Part shown: piece by piece, positions 53,822 through 61,783 of the stretch
Numbering within the stretch: the stretch's first letter is position 1
How the letters are laid out: the number at the start of each line of letters is the position of its first letter
Assembly (NCBI GenBank): GCA_021732995.1
Contig: JAKFWA010000004.1
Location: forward strand, 105,078-169,077
DNA from: Planctomycetaceae bacterium
Lineage (GTDB): Bacteria > Planctomycetota > Planctomycetia > Planctomycetales > Planctomycetaceae
DNA: 64,000 nt
Direction: 5' to 3'
Notes under the pieces: model-generated
Database searches by the model: none
Told to the model about the DNA's origin: nothing
What the model saw: the letters and a program-made list of their open reading frames with translations, nothing else
Position numbers and translations under genes: made by a program

Positions 53822-55588
53822 ATGGAGCTTGAACTCGATCTGTCTGACTTTTACCCCGCCTTTTATGAAGAGGCCGCTGAGCACCTCAGTTCGATGGAAG
53901 AGTCGCTCCTGAAGCTGGAGCGAAACCCGGAAAGCGCAGGCCTGATCGCCACCATCTTCCGGGGTGCCCACTCGATTAAGGGTGGCAGCGGTATGGTTGG
54001 GCTCCAGGACATCGCAGACTTCACGCACGGCATGGAAAACATGCTCGACCTGATGCGTGAAGGCGAGATGACAACGACGCCCGACCGGGTCGCTCTGCTG
54101 CTGCGTGCGACCGACACTCTGGGGCGTCTCATCAATGCCACTCAAGAAGGTTGCGCAGTCCCGGAAGAGATCGACGCCATCATCGCTGAGGTCGAAGCTC
54201 AGATTCACGGTAATAGCACTCACGGCGCTACGGCAGACGCCGTAGAAGCGGTTGCGGAAGCGAACGAAGAGCCCACCGGTGCTCCCAAAGAAGCGGTGAG
54301 CGAAATCGAATCGGCAAGTGTCCTCAAACCAGAAGAAGAGCGGCTGGAATTAACCAAGACAGAGGCTCCAGTTAATGCTGGTGCAGCCCCTGCAGCTCGC
54401 AGTCACGGCGCGTCGTCAGAGTCCTCGTCGATCCGCGTATCCGTGGAGAAGGTTGACGAACTGATCAACCTCGTCGGTGAACTCTCCATCGTGCAGTCGA
54501 TGATCGACCAGGCCGTGCGAGATCAAGGGCTCGGAACAACCCCCGTCCTGCAGGAATCATTGCAATCATTGCAGCGCAGTACTCGCGAACTTCAAGAACG
54601 CGTGATGTCGGTGCGCATGATTCCCGTGGCCACGCTGTTCCGCCGCTTCCCGCGAGTCGTTCGTGATCTCGGTGCACTCACCGGAAAGCAAGTCTCCGTT
54701 GAGATCTCTGGTGAAGACACGGAACTGGACAAGCAGGTCATTGAGCAACTCAGCGATCCGCTGACGCATCTTGTCCGCAATGCGATCGATCACGGCATCG
54801 AACCTCCGGAAGACCGCGTGAAGCTCGGCAAGCCCGCTGAAGGTCGCTTACGGTTGAGCGCCTGCCATGAAGGCGGCAATGTAATTCTTGATGTTCAGGA
54901 AGATGGACGCGGCCTCAATGGCGAGCTGATTCGACGCAAGGCCGTCGAGAAAGGGCTCATCCGACCTGAGGAGAACCTCACTCCCGAACAAGTCCGTTCG
55001 CTGATCTACCTGCCCGGCTTCTCCACAGCCGCGAAGATCACCGACATCTCCGGTCGCGGCGTCGGTCTGGATGTCGTCAAGCAAAACATCGAGAAGCTGA
55101 ACGGAAGCATTCACGTTAACAGCGAACCCGGTAAGGGCACCCACTTCCGCATCCAGCTTCCTCTGACACTCGCCATCCTCGATGGCCTGACGGTCCAAGT
55201 CGGTGACGAAGTCTACATTCTGCCGATGCTCTCAGTTGTGGAGTCCTTCCGCCCCAAAGAAGCCGACGTTGTGCGAGTCGTCGGACAGCGTGAACTGGTC
55301 ATGGTGCGCGGCGAGACAATCCCTCTGATTCGCTTGCACGACGTTTTCGGAACCACCGCGCGGCACAGCGATCCGTGTCGCGGGCTGGTGGTCATGGTTG
55401 AGCACCTGCAACAGCGTGTGGGTCTGCTCGTCGATGACCTGCTCGGCCAGGTTCAGGCCGTGATGAAGAGTCTGGATCGCAACTACCGCAAAGTGGACGG
55501 TCTGTCGGGCGCCACGATTCTCGGCAATGGATCGATCGCCTTGATCCTCGACGTCGCCGGACTGGTGCAACTCTCCCGGACGCGCTAA
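53822..55588 (+). CDS. cheA: Chemotaxis histidine kinase CheA
   Basis: A 588-residue protein. CheA phosphorylates itself and then CheY/CheB in response to receptor state. The Hpt domain (1-110) has phospho-acceptor His50 in FRGAHSIKGGSG. An acidic linker (about 125-195) has no recognisable P2 domain. The dimerisation region starts SSIRVSVEKVDELINLVGEL near 200. The ATPase domain has LVRNAIDHGIEPPEDR (N box), DVQEDGRGLNGELIRRKA (G1) and ISGRGVGLDVVKQNIEKLNG (G2). A CheW-like domain closes it (about 450-588). ATG 53822 is favoured over ATG 53813 because GGAG lies nine bases upstream of it. It is the first gene of the chemosensory unit with cheW and mcp. Confidence 0.93.
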   Translation: MELELDLSDFYPAFYEEAAEHLSSMEESLLKLERNPESAGLIATIFRGAHSIKGGSGMVGLQDIADFTHGMENMLDLMREGEMTTTPDRVALLLRATDTLGRLINATQEGCAVPEEIDAIIAEVEAQIHGNSTHGATADAVEAVAEANEEPTGAPKEAVSEIESASVLKPEEERLELTKTEAPVNAGAAPAARSHGASSESSSIRVSVEKVDELINLVGELSIVQSMIDQAVRDQGLGTTPVLQESLQSLQRSTRELQERVMSVRMIPVATLFRRFPRVVRDLGALTGKQVSVEISGEDTELDKQVIEQLSDPLTHLVRNAIDHGIEPPEDRVKLGKPAEGRLRLSACHEGGNVILDVQEDGRGLNGELIRRKAVEKGLIRPEENLTPEQVRSLIYLPGFSTAAKITDISGRGVGLDVVKQNIEKLNGSIHVNSEPGKGTHFRIQLPLTLAILDGLTVQVGDEVYILPMLSVVESFRPKEADVVRVVGQRELVMVRGETIPLIRLHDVFGTTARHSDPCRGLVVMVEHLQQRVGLLVDDLLGQVQAVMKSLDRNYRKVDGLSGATILGNGSIALILDVAGLVQLSRTR

Positions 55589-55683
55589 TCGCCCGCTCGC
55601 TCTCGAACTGATTTTCCTTCGTACCGACGGTGCTGGCGCTCTCGGTGCGCACTCACATCCCCATTTTCCCAGGAGTTCGCCAC

Positions 55684-56166
55684 ATGACAGCGACTGCGAC
55701 TGCTCCGCCGCCCACCACATCAGCAAAGGGTCTCGGGCAGCACCTCACGTTCCGACTGCAAGATGAAGAATACGGCATCGACATCCTGAAAGTTCAGGAG
55801 ATCCGCGGCCTCTCACGAATCACGCCGATTCCGAATTCACTGCCGCACATCCGCGGCGTGATCAATCTGCGCGGCGCCGTCGTGCCAGTGGTTGATCTGC
55901 GCATCCGCTTCAATATGTCCGACGAAGGCGACGAGAAGTCCGCCGTCATCATCGTCGTGAACATCGGCGCTCGGGTCGTCGGCTTGATCGTCAGCGCCGT
56001 GTCTGACGTTGTGAACTTCAACTCTGACGACGTGCAGCCTCCGCCCGAATTCGGCGAACGAGTTGATACGTCCTTCATCGTGGGAATGGCCAAGCATAAC
56101 GAAACGCTGGTGCTGCTCCTCGATATCGATCGCCTTCTCGGCGACGACACAGCCAGTGTCGCCTGA
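55684..56166 (+). CDS. cheW: Chemotaxis coupling protein CheW
   Basis: A 160-residue protein that couples receptors to CheA. Residues about 15-150 are the CheW fold: LTFRLQDEEYGIDILKVQEIRGLSRITPIPNSLPHIRGVINLRGAVVPVVDLRIRF, then VIIVVNIGARVVGLIVSAVSDVV and GMAKHNETLVLLLDIDRLL. ATG 55684 has AGGAG eight bases upstream and gives the family length; a GTG at 55630 would add 18 residues with no CheW content. It lies 95 bases after cheA and 107 before the receptor gene, all on one strand. Confidence 0.94.
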   Translation: MTATATAPPPTTSAKGLGQHLTFRLQDEEYGIDILKVQEIRGLSRITPIPNSLPHIRGVINLRGAVVPVVDLRIRFNMSDEGDEKSAVIIVVNIGARVVGLIVSAVSDVVNFNSDDVQPPPEFGERVDTSFIVGMAKHNETLVLLLDIDRLLGDDTASVA

Positions 56167-56273
56167 TCCGCCCGACCTCTGCTTGATCCTGATCCGCTTG
56201 TTCTTCACCGAAGCGCCATCGCGGCGACTTCGAGCCAGTCTCTCACACACAATTGAATCACTCTGGAGTTTCC

Positions 56274-57893
56274 ATGCGATCCCTTAGTCAACTGAGTGCC
56301 CGCGCCAAACTGCTGGCCGGCTTCTTATCCGTCGCAATCATTGCCGCCGCCATCGGTGCCTTCGGCATTGAACGAGTCTCGCGTTTAAGCAACATGATTA
56401 CCGTCATGAGCGAACGCGATGTTCGTGGTCTGTCCGAATTGAAAGACATCAGCACAGCGTTCGCACGTGTTGGTCGAGTTGCTCGTCAGACGATCTTTGA
56501 AACCGATCGCGCCAAGGTCCAAGCACAGATCGAAACCATTGATGCCTCGTTCGACACCTGCCAGGAATCATTGTCTCTGGTCGAAGGCACGATGGTCACG
56601 CCTAACGGCAAAGCGTTGGTGGCCACGATCTCCAAGGGGCTACCCGACTATCGAGCCGCCGTGACCGCGATCACCAGGCACTCACTCGCCAACGATGACG
56701 AAGCTGCCATCGCTGCAATCGCCCGTATGAAAGAAACCGGAGACATCGTGGAAGGCGCGATTGTGAAAGCGATCGAGAACAAGGAAGAAGTTCTCGCCGC
56801 AACCTGCGAGGACGCCAACCAGATGTATCACCTCTCGCGTAACCTCCTGGTGGGAGTGATGGCGGGCGGAGTCTTCCTCTCCGTCCTACTGGGCTACCTG
56901 CTGTCGCGCTGGCTGGAGACCGCTCTGACGGAAGTTTCCGGAATTGCGGAGTCCTTTGCAGGCGCTTCCCAGCAACTCTCGGCCGCTTCGGAAGAGATCG
57001 CTTCAGGGGCTCAGGAGCAGGCTTCGAATCTCGAAGAAACCGCATCCAGCCTCGAAGAGATCACGTCCACCATCAAGCAAAACGCTGACAACGCACAGCA
57101 AGCCAACCAGCTCGCGACCGGTGCTCGCGAAGTTGCCGAACGAGGTGGCGAAGTTGTGGGCGACGCAGTCGAAGCAATGAAGGCCATCAACCAGTCTTCG
57201 AAGAAGATCGCCGAGATCATCACCGCCATCGACGAGATCGCGTTCCAGACCAACCTGCTCGCGTTGAACGCGGCTGTTGAAGCTGCCCGAGCTGGTGAGC
57301 AAGGCCGCGGCTTCGCGGTGGTTGCCGGTGAAGTCCGCAACCTCGCTCAACGCAGTGCTGGTGCGGCGAAAGAAATCAAGGACCTGATCCAGGACTCCGT
57401 CCGCAAGGTCGAAGCCGGATCTGAACTCGTCAACAAGTCTGGTCAGACTCTGCAGGACATCGTGCAGGCCGTGAAGCGTGTTACTGACATCGTTTCCGAA
57501 ATCGCCGCCGCGTCCCGTGAGCAGTCCACTGGCGTTGATCAGGTCAGCCGCGCTGTCGCTCAGATGGATCAGGTCACACAGACCAACGCTTCACAGACCG
57601 AAGAACTGTCGGGCACAGCCGAGTCGCTCTCCAGCAAAGCTCAGGAATTGCAAGAGCTGGTCACTCGTGTGAAGTCCGGCGGAGGCGCTCCCGTCAAAGT
57701 TACGGCTTCGCGGCCAGCTCAACGAGTTGCGGCAACCTCCGGCCGCAGGACTGCAGCGAAGAAGTCGCCCGCACGTCGCCCCGAGCCAGCCGCCTGGTCG
57801 GACAGCGCCGCGGACGGCAACGACTTCGCTAACGGCGATCTGGAACTGGTTGGAGCCGGAGCTGGCAACGACCGTTCGTTCGAAGAGTTCTAA
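56274..57893 (+). CDS. Methyl-accepting chemotaxis protein
   Basis: A 539-residue receptor. TM1 (about 12-32, LLAGFLSVAIIAAAIGAFGIE) and TM2 (about 190-212, LVGVMAGGVFLSVLLGYLL) flank a helical periplasmic domain of the four-helix-bundle type. A HAMP domain is not obvious. The cytoplasmic part (about 215-480) holds methylation-type helices and the signalling hairpin AIDEIAFQTNLLALNAAVEAARAGEQGRGFAVVAGEVRNLAQRS. A flexible Ala/Pro/Arg-rich tail ends SFEEF at the very C-terminus, similar to the NWETF-type CheR/CheB tether. ATG 56274 has GGAG five bases upstream. Ligand unknown. Two hairpins follow the stop. Confidence 0.93.
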   Translation: MRSLSQLSARAKLLAGFLSVAIIAAAIGAFGIERVSRLSNMITVMSERDVRGLSELKDISTAFARVGRVARQTIFETDRAKVQAQIETIDASFDTCQESLSLVEGTMVTPNGKALVATISKGLPDYRAAVTAITRHSLANDDEAAIAAIARMKETGDIVEGAIVKAIENKEEVLAATCEDANQMYHLSRNLLVGVMAGGVFLSVLLGYLLSRWLETALTEVSGIAESFAGASQQLSAASEEIASGAQEQASNLEETASSLEEITSTIKQNADNAQQANQLATGAREVAERGGEVVGDAVEAMKAINQSSKKIAEIITAIDEIAFQTNLLALNAAVEAARAGEQGRGFAVVAGEVRNLAQRSAGAAKEIKDLIQDSVRKVEAGSELVNKSGQTLQDIVQAVKRVTDIVSEIAAASREQSTGVDQVSRAVAQMDQVTQTNASQTEELSGTAESLSSKAQELQELVTRVKSGGGAPVKVTASRPAQRVAATSGRRTAAKKSPARRPEPAAWSDSAADGNDFANGDLELVGAGAGNDRSFEEF

Positions 57894-57907
57894 GCGACAG
57901 TGATCCG

Positions 57908-57930
57908 GGTGGCGTCCGCCCGACGCCACC
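57908..57930 (+). terminator. Hairpin after the mcp gene
   Basis: A perfect 9-bp stem GGTGGCGTC / GACGCCACC with a 5-base loop, 14 bases after the receptor stop. It has no T-run; a classic terminator follows 28 bases later. Confidence 0.6.
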
Positions 57931-57958
57931 TGGTCCCCTCTCTCTCGATGCTGTTGCT

Positions 57959-57995
57959 GATGTCACCGGCGCCACTTCCGGTGACATCTTTTCTT
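57959..57995 (+). terminator. Rho-independent terminator after cheA-cheW-mcp
   Basis: An 11-bp stem GATGTCACCGG / CCGGTGACATC with an 8-base loop, followed by TTTTCTT. It would end or attenuate the cheA-cheW-mcp transcript before cheR. Confidence 0.85.
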
Positions 57996-58082
57996 ACAGC
58001 AGTTCTCAGCCCACTGCGGCAAAGCCGCTGAATAGCACTGACTCACACGAGTCACCCCTAAGCATCCAGAACAGGCACCACG

Positions 58083-59450
58083 ATGATCGAGTTTGGCAGT
58101 CAGGCTGGCGCGTTGACCGATGAAGACTTCGATATCTTCCGCCAGATGATTCGACATTGCGCGGGCATCCATCTGAGCGATTCAAAACGAGCCCTCGTCT
58201 CATCCAGACTGGCCAAGCGAGTTCGCAGCCTGCGAATGCCCAGCTACTCGGCCTATCGCGATCATCTCGCGTCACTGGACGCTGAACATCCCGAATGGCA
58301 AGAGCTGATCAACGCCATCACGACCAATAAGACCGAGTTCTTTCGTGAACCTCACCACTTCGCCTTCCTGCGCGAGCGACTGCTGCCGCAGCTTGAACGA
58401 CAAGCCAATCAGAACGGGCGCCGCATCCGCGTCTGGAGTGCAGGCTGCTCAACCGGCGAGGAGCCCTATACGATTGCCATGACGCTGTTCGAGCACTTCG
58501 GAAAACGCCCTGGCTGGGACATTCGCATTCTGGCTTCCGATGTTGATACCGAAGTTCTGGCGCACGCCGCCAAGGGCGTTTACAACGAACAGATCATCGC
58601 CCCGATTCCGGAATCGATGCGCCGCAAGTACCTGGTCGCGGGTAAGGGATCTGAAGCGGGCACCTATCGAGTCTGCGACGAACTACGTCAGTTGATCACC
58701 TTCCGACGCATCAACTTCAACGATCAGCCCTGGCCGATTCACGCGCGGTTCGACTTCATCTTCTGCCGCAATGTGCTGATCTATTTCGATCGCGAAAAGC
58801 AAGAACAGTTCCTGCGCGGTTTCACTCAGAAACTGGGACCTAACGGACATCTCTTTCTGGGACATTCCGAAAACGTGATGGGTGACCTGCCGGAACTCGC
58901 GCCGCTGGGTTCGACCATCTATGCGCTGCATGGTGCCAAAGATTCGACCAGTTCAGCCCCTTCAGCGAAGGTTGCATTGCCCAAACAATCGTTGCCGCGA
59001 CGGATTGCCGTACCACAACCCGCCGATGTGCAGCCGGTTGTCGGCAGCGAGAACCGCGTTCTTTCAACCACAACCAAAGACTCGCTGATCCTGGTGCTGC
59101 ACGATCCCCAAAACGCCCGCACCGGAGTCGTCCAATGGCCGGTCGCGTCGAGCAGTGCGCAATCTACTTCCCTCAGACGAGCCTCAATGCAGCGATCCGT
59201 CGCGAAGCTAATGAGTGATGTTTGCCGCTCCGACGCTCCAACGCCGGGCCTCGTAGGCAAGCTGGTATGCGCTGACACTTCAGCGGCAGGCAAGGCAGAT
59301 TCTCAGATCTCTGATCTCGTTGCCGTTCTCGAACAGATTGACGTGCCCTGCATGGTTCGTCGCCAGAGTTCACGTGACGGTCTGCGTGTCTCTGTGCATT
59401 GCGGAACCGGTTCCGTGCGTATGTCCGCTGCAGGGCCAGATGCCACATAA
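58083..59450 (+). CDS. cheR: CheR methyltransferase with a degenerate CheD-like C-terminal domain
   Basis: A 455-residue protein, about 170 longer than usual CheR. Residues 1-285 are a complete CheR: N-terminal helices with TTNKTEFFREPHHFAFL (81-97), SAM-binding SAGCSTGEEPYTIA (119-132), SDVDTEVLAHA, the beta subdomain (about 186-210), FDFIFCRNVLIYF (223-235) and LFLGHSEN. After a Pro/Ser linker (286-325), residues about 326-450 follow the CheD order: TKDSLILVLHDP (family GSCVAVCLYDP), a helix with LMSDV, LVGKLVCADTSA, a helix, and a closing GLRVSVHCGTGSVRM (family RKVYFNPTTGRVLV). The CheD Cys and His are replaced, so deamidase activity is unlikely. CheR methylates receptor glutamates; the tail may be regulatory. 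Confidence 0.88.
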   Translation: MIEFGSQAGALTDEDFDIFRQMIRHCAGIHLSDSKRALVSSRLAKRVRSLRMPSYSAYRDHLASLDAEHPEWQELINAITTNKTEFFREPHHFAFLRERLLPQLERQANQNGRRIRVWSAGCSTGEEPYTIAMTLFEHFGKRPGWDIRILASDVDTEVLAHAAKGVYNEQIIAPIPESMRRKYLVAGKGSEAGTYRVCDELRQLITFRRINFNDQPWPIHARFDFIFCRNVLIYFDREKQEQFLRGFTQKLGPNGHLFLGHSENVMGDLPELAPLGSTIYALHGAKDSTSSAPSAKVALPKQSLPRRIAVPQPADVQPVVGSENRVLSTTTKDSLILVLHDPQNARTGVVQWPVASSSAQSTSLRRASMQRSVAKLMSDVCRSDAPTPGLVGKLVCADTSAAGKADSQISDLVAVLEQIDVPCMVRRQSSRDGLRVSVHCGTGSVRMSAAGPDAT

Positions 59451-59540
59451 CCAACCTCACGCAGCGTAGCTCATCAAAAATTCGAACATGCCACCTGCTA
59501 CTAAGTCAGTGTCTAACTCACTCTTCGTGAAACCAGTTTC

Positions 59541-60062
59541 ATGCCCCGTACCAAAGTTCTGATTGTCGACGACTCCGCTCTAATCCGTCAGGTACTCACC
59601 GAGATCCTCTCGCGCGATCCTGAACTGGAAGTCGTCGGCACCGCATCTGATCCTCTGATCGCCTGGGAGAAGATCAAGACTCTGCGCCCGGACGTTCTGA
59701 CTCTGGACGTCGAAATGCCCCGCATGGATGGACTGGCATTTCTCGAAAAACTGATGGCTGTGCATCCCATGCCAGTGCTGATGGTCTCTTCTTTGACGGA
59801 GCGAGGTTGCGAAACAACACTGCGAGCTTTCGAACTCGGAGCCGTCGACTTCATCTCAAAGCCCAAACTGGATGTTCGAACAGGGACTTTAGAGCTGGCT
59901 GAAGAGATCTGTCAGAAGGTAAAAGCAATCGCTCGGGCTCGCTGTCGACCATCCGCGCGACGCACCCCCCGCAGCCACACGCTCGCAGCCCGTGGCCACT
60001 CGCTCTCTCGCGCAGAGCACGCAGAAGCTCCTCGTCATCGGTGCTTCCACAGGCGGTACTGA
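59541..60062 (+). CDS. cheB: CheB, receiver-domain part (frameshifted gene)
   Basis: The 5' half of cheB, 173 codons as read. The receiver domain is intact: [11 protein letters not shown] with Asp10/Asp11, phospho-acceptor Asp56 in [19 protein letters not shown], and Lys107 in FISKPKLD. After residue about 133 the frame runs into a run of Arg, Ser and His ([12 protein letters not shown]...), not CheB-like. The methylesterase half continues in the next frame, so a frame change occurs in the interdomain linker. Deleting one base of the six C at 59965-59970 restores a continuous frame of 350 codons. The break may be a sequencing or assembly error, a real mutation or phase variation; see the other half at 59992. 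Confidence 0.85.
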   Translation: MPRTKVLIVDDSALIRQVLTEILSRDPELEVVGTASDPLIAWEKIKTLRPDVLTLDVEMPRMDGLAFLEKLMAVHPMPVLMVSSLTERGCETTLRAFELGAVDFISKPKLDVRTGTLELAEEICQKVKAIARARCRPSARRTPRSHTLAARGHSLSRAEHAEAPRHRCFHRRY

Positions 60063-60594
60063 AGCGATCGCAGAGGTGCTGCAGCACCTGCCGGCTGACG
60101 CGCCGGGGACGGTTATCGTGCTGCACATGCCACCGGGATTTACGAAGTCCTTCGCGAAACGACTCGATTCGATATGCCAGATGCGCGTTAAGGAAGCTCA
60201 GCACGGCGACCGCATTCTGTCGGGCCACGCGCTACTCGCTCCCGGCGGATTCCACATGGTGGTCCGCCGCAGTGGCGGCACCTACGGAGTTGAAGTCACC
60301 AACACAGAACCCGTCAATCGCCACAAACCATCGGTCGATGTGCTGATGCATTCGGTCGCCGAACAACTCGGTCGCAACGCGGTCGGAGTCATCCTCACCG
60401 GCATGGGTAACGACGGTGCTCGCGGGCTGCTTGCCATGCGCCAAGCAGGCGCCCGCACCGTCGCACAAGACGAGGCCTCCTGCGTCGTCTTCGGCATGCC
60501 TAAAGAAGCCATCGGTTTGAAAGCTGTCGACGACATCCTGCCGCTCGACCAGATTGCCTCGCGAGTCATGACCCTCTTGCCACCGGGGTCTTAA
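59992..60594 (+). CDS. cheB: CheB, methylesterase-domain part (frameshifted gene)
   Basis: The 3' half of cheB, 200 codons from the first possible start (GTG) in this frame. The methylesterase domain is complete: Ser in [19 protein letters not shown], His in [32 protein letters not shown], and Asp in [15 protein letters not shown]. CheB removes methyl groups from receptor glutamates when its receiver is phosphorylated by CheA. As found, the domain lacks its receiver and a ribosome-binding site of its own is not evident, so separate translation seems poor. Restoring the frame at the C run would reunite both halves. Confidence 0.85.
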   Translation: MATRSLAQSTQKLLVIGASTGGTEAIAEVLQHLPADAPGTVIVLHMPPGFTKSFAKRLDSICQMRVKEAQHGDRILSGHALLAPGGFHMVVRRSGGTYGVEVTNTEPVNRHKPSVDVLMHSVAEQLGRNAVGVILTGMGNDGARGLLAMRQAGARTVAQDEASCVVFGMPKEAIGLKAVDDILPLDQIASRVMTLLPPGS

Positions 60595-60692
60595 ACACTT
60601 GATGCCAACGCCCTCGCTGCCTCGCCGTCGAATCAACGCTCAGCGTTCGATTTCAGCACGACAAAACAGCCAGGACGACTGGGACTTGAAGC

Positions 60693-61616
60693 CTACCGGT
60701 AGGCCGGATACCCCGGCGGTGGACAATAGTCCGTCGCCATCGTGCGAATCGGCGGGGCCGGCAATTCAGCGCTGCGGACAACGGTTTGGATTGTCTGCGG
60801 CACGTACTGAGTCACCGGAACGTCGATCTCTTTGTCGACGGTGACCGGGACCGGCACCATTTCCTTCTGCACGACTTGTCGTGGCACGGTGCGGTACTGA
60901 GTGACTTGCCGAGTCCGCGCCTCAACTCGAGGAACGGCGACCGTGATCGGGACGTTCACCGTCTGCGTGACCGGCTGATACTCAACGACGTTTTGCGTCT
61001 GCATTTGAGTTTCCATCCGGGTCACCGGCACCTGCACGTTGCAGTTTTCCGTGCAGGCGTAAGGTCGGACCTCATCCTGAACGACCTGCTGCGTGACGGG
61101 AGTTCCATACGGCTGTGAGCACCAGCCCTGCCCCGGCACCCAGACTCGCAGGACCTGATAGGTCGTCACATTCTTGGTGATGCGAACTGCCTGATTCCGC
61201 ACCACCTGTTGAGCAACCGTGCGGTTCTCCAGCCGTTGCACGGCCACGCTGACGGGCGTCTGCACCTGCCGCGTGACGGCCTGATAGCTGGTTGTGGTTT
61301 GAGGCTGCAGGCGAGTCTCCTGAGTCACCACCGTCTCCTGATACGGGACGTTGACGACTTCCGGAACCTGGTCGTACACGGTCACGACTTTGGACCGTTC
61401 CTGCATTTGAATTTCCTGGACCTGAATCCGCTGCTTCTGATTCACGACGCGGGGAACCATAATCGTCTGTTCGACAACGCGGGTCTGTTCGGGGCAGGCA
61501 GTCTGGATCGGAGTGCAATCAATTGAGCACTCGTCAGACCACGGCTGAGCCTGAATTCCAGATCCCGCAAGCAGAAGCGCGACAGCCGCGCCCATGCCAA
61601 CGAATGATCTCTTCAT
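60693..61616 (-). CDS. Exported V/Q/T-rich repeat protein
   Basis: A 307-residue protein with a signal peptide (cleavage near IQAQP). The mature part begins with Cys motifs (CSIDCTPIQTACPE) and then holds repeats of alternating Val, Gln, Thr, Arg and Tyr: VEQTIMVPRVV, VVTVYDQVPEVVNVPYQETVV, TSYQAVTRQVQTPVSVAVQ, VEYQPVTQTVNVPITVAVPRVEAR, TRQVTQYRTVPRQVVQKEMVPVPVTV. These recall the YTV repeats of planctomycete surface proteins, though the unit here is less regular. A central CysxxCys-type stretch (PYACTENCNV) may form disulfides. ATG 61616 has AAGAGGA upstream. A cell-wall or surface structural role is likely by analogy. It is divergent from the oxidase gene. Confidence 0.7.
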   Translation of the reverse strand: MKRSFVGMGAAVALLLAGSGIQAQPWSDECSIDCTPIQTACPEQTRVVEQTIMVPRVVNQKQRIQVQEIQMQERSKVVTVYDQVPEVVNVPYQETVVTQETRLQPQTTTSYQAVTRQVQTPVSVAVQRLENRTVAQQVVRNQAVRITKNVTTYQVLRVWVPGQGWCSQPYGTPVTQQVVQDEVRPYACTENCNVQVPVTRMETQMQTQNVVEYQPVTQTVNVPITVAVPRVEARTRQVTQYRTVPRQVVQKEMVPVPVTVDKEIDVPVTQYVPQTIQTVVRSAELPAPPIRTMATDYCPPPGYPAYR

Positions 61617-61673
61617 GACAAATCCTCTTCTCTCTGAAGCTCTCTCTGCGCACGAATCTGTCATGATCCAACT

Positions 61674-61690
61674 TTCGGAAGCATTCCGAA
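61674..61690. promoter_or_regulatory. Inverted repeat TTCGGAA-gca-TTCCGAA
   Basis: A perfect 7-bp inverted repeat with a 3-base spacer in the divergent region between the repeat protein and the oxidase genes. Its size and symmetry suit a dimeric repressor site. No regulator is encoded next to it. Confidence 0.45.
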
Positions 61691-61738
61691 TGAACGGATC
61701 GCAACAGATCTAACGCGCCTAGTTTTCCCAAATTACCC

Positions 61739-61751
61739 ATATTGTCAATAT
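61739..61751. promoter_or_regulatory. Palindrome ATATTG-t-CAATAT near the oxidase start
   Basis: A perfect 6-bp inverted repeat with one central base, 33 bases before the oxidase ATG. On the minus strand it contains TTGACA, which could be a -35 box for the divergent repeat-protein gene, so the palindrome may also be an operator covering both promoters. Confidence 0.45.
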
Positions 61752-61783
61752 AGAGATCTTGGGCAGGAGAGGGAAAGTCGCGA

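Noticed and set aside
59960..59992. Programmed frameshifting as an explanation for cheB
   Set aside because: The C run is not a known slippery heptamer with a following stem, and CheB is not known to use frameshifting; an indel in the run is the simpler reading.
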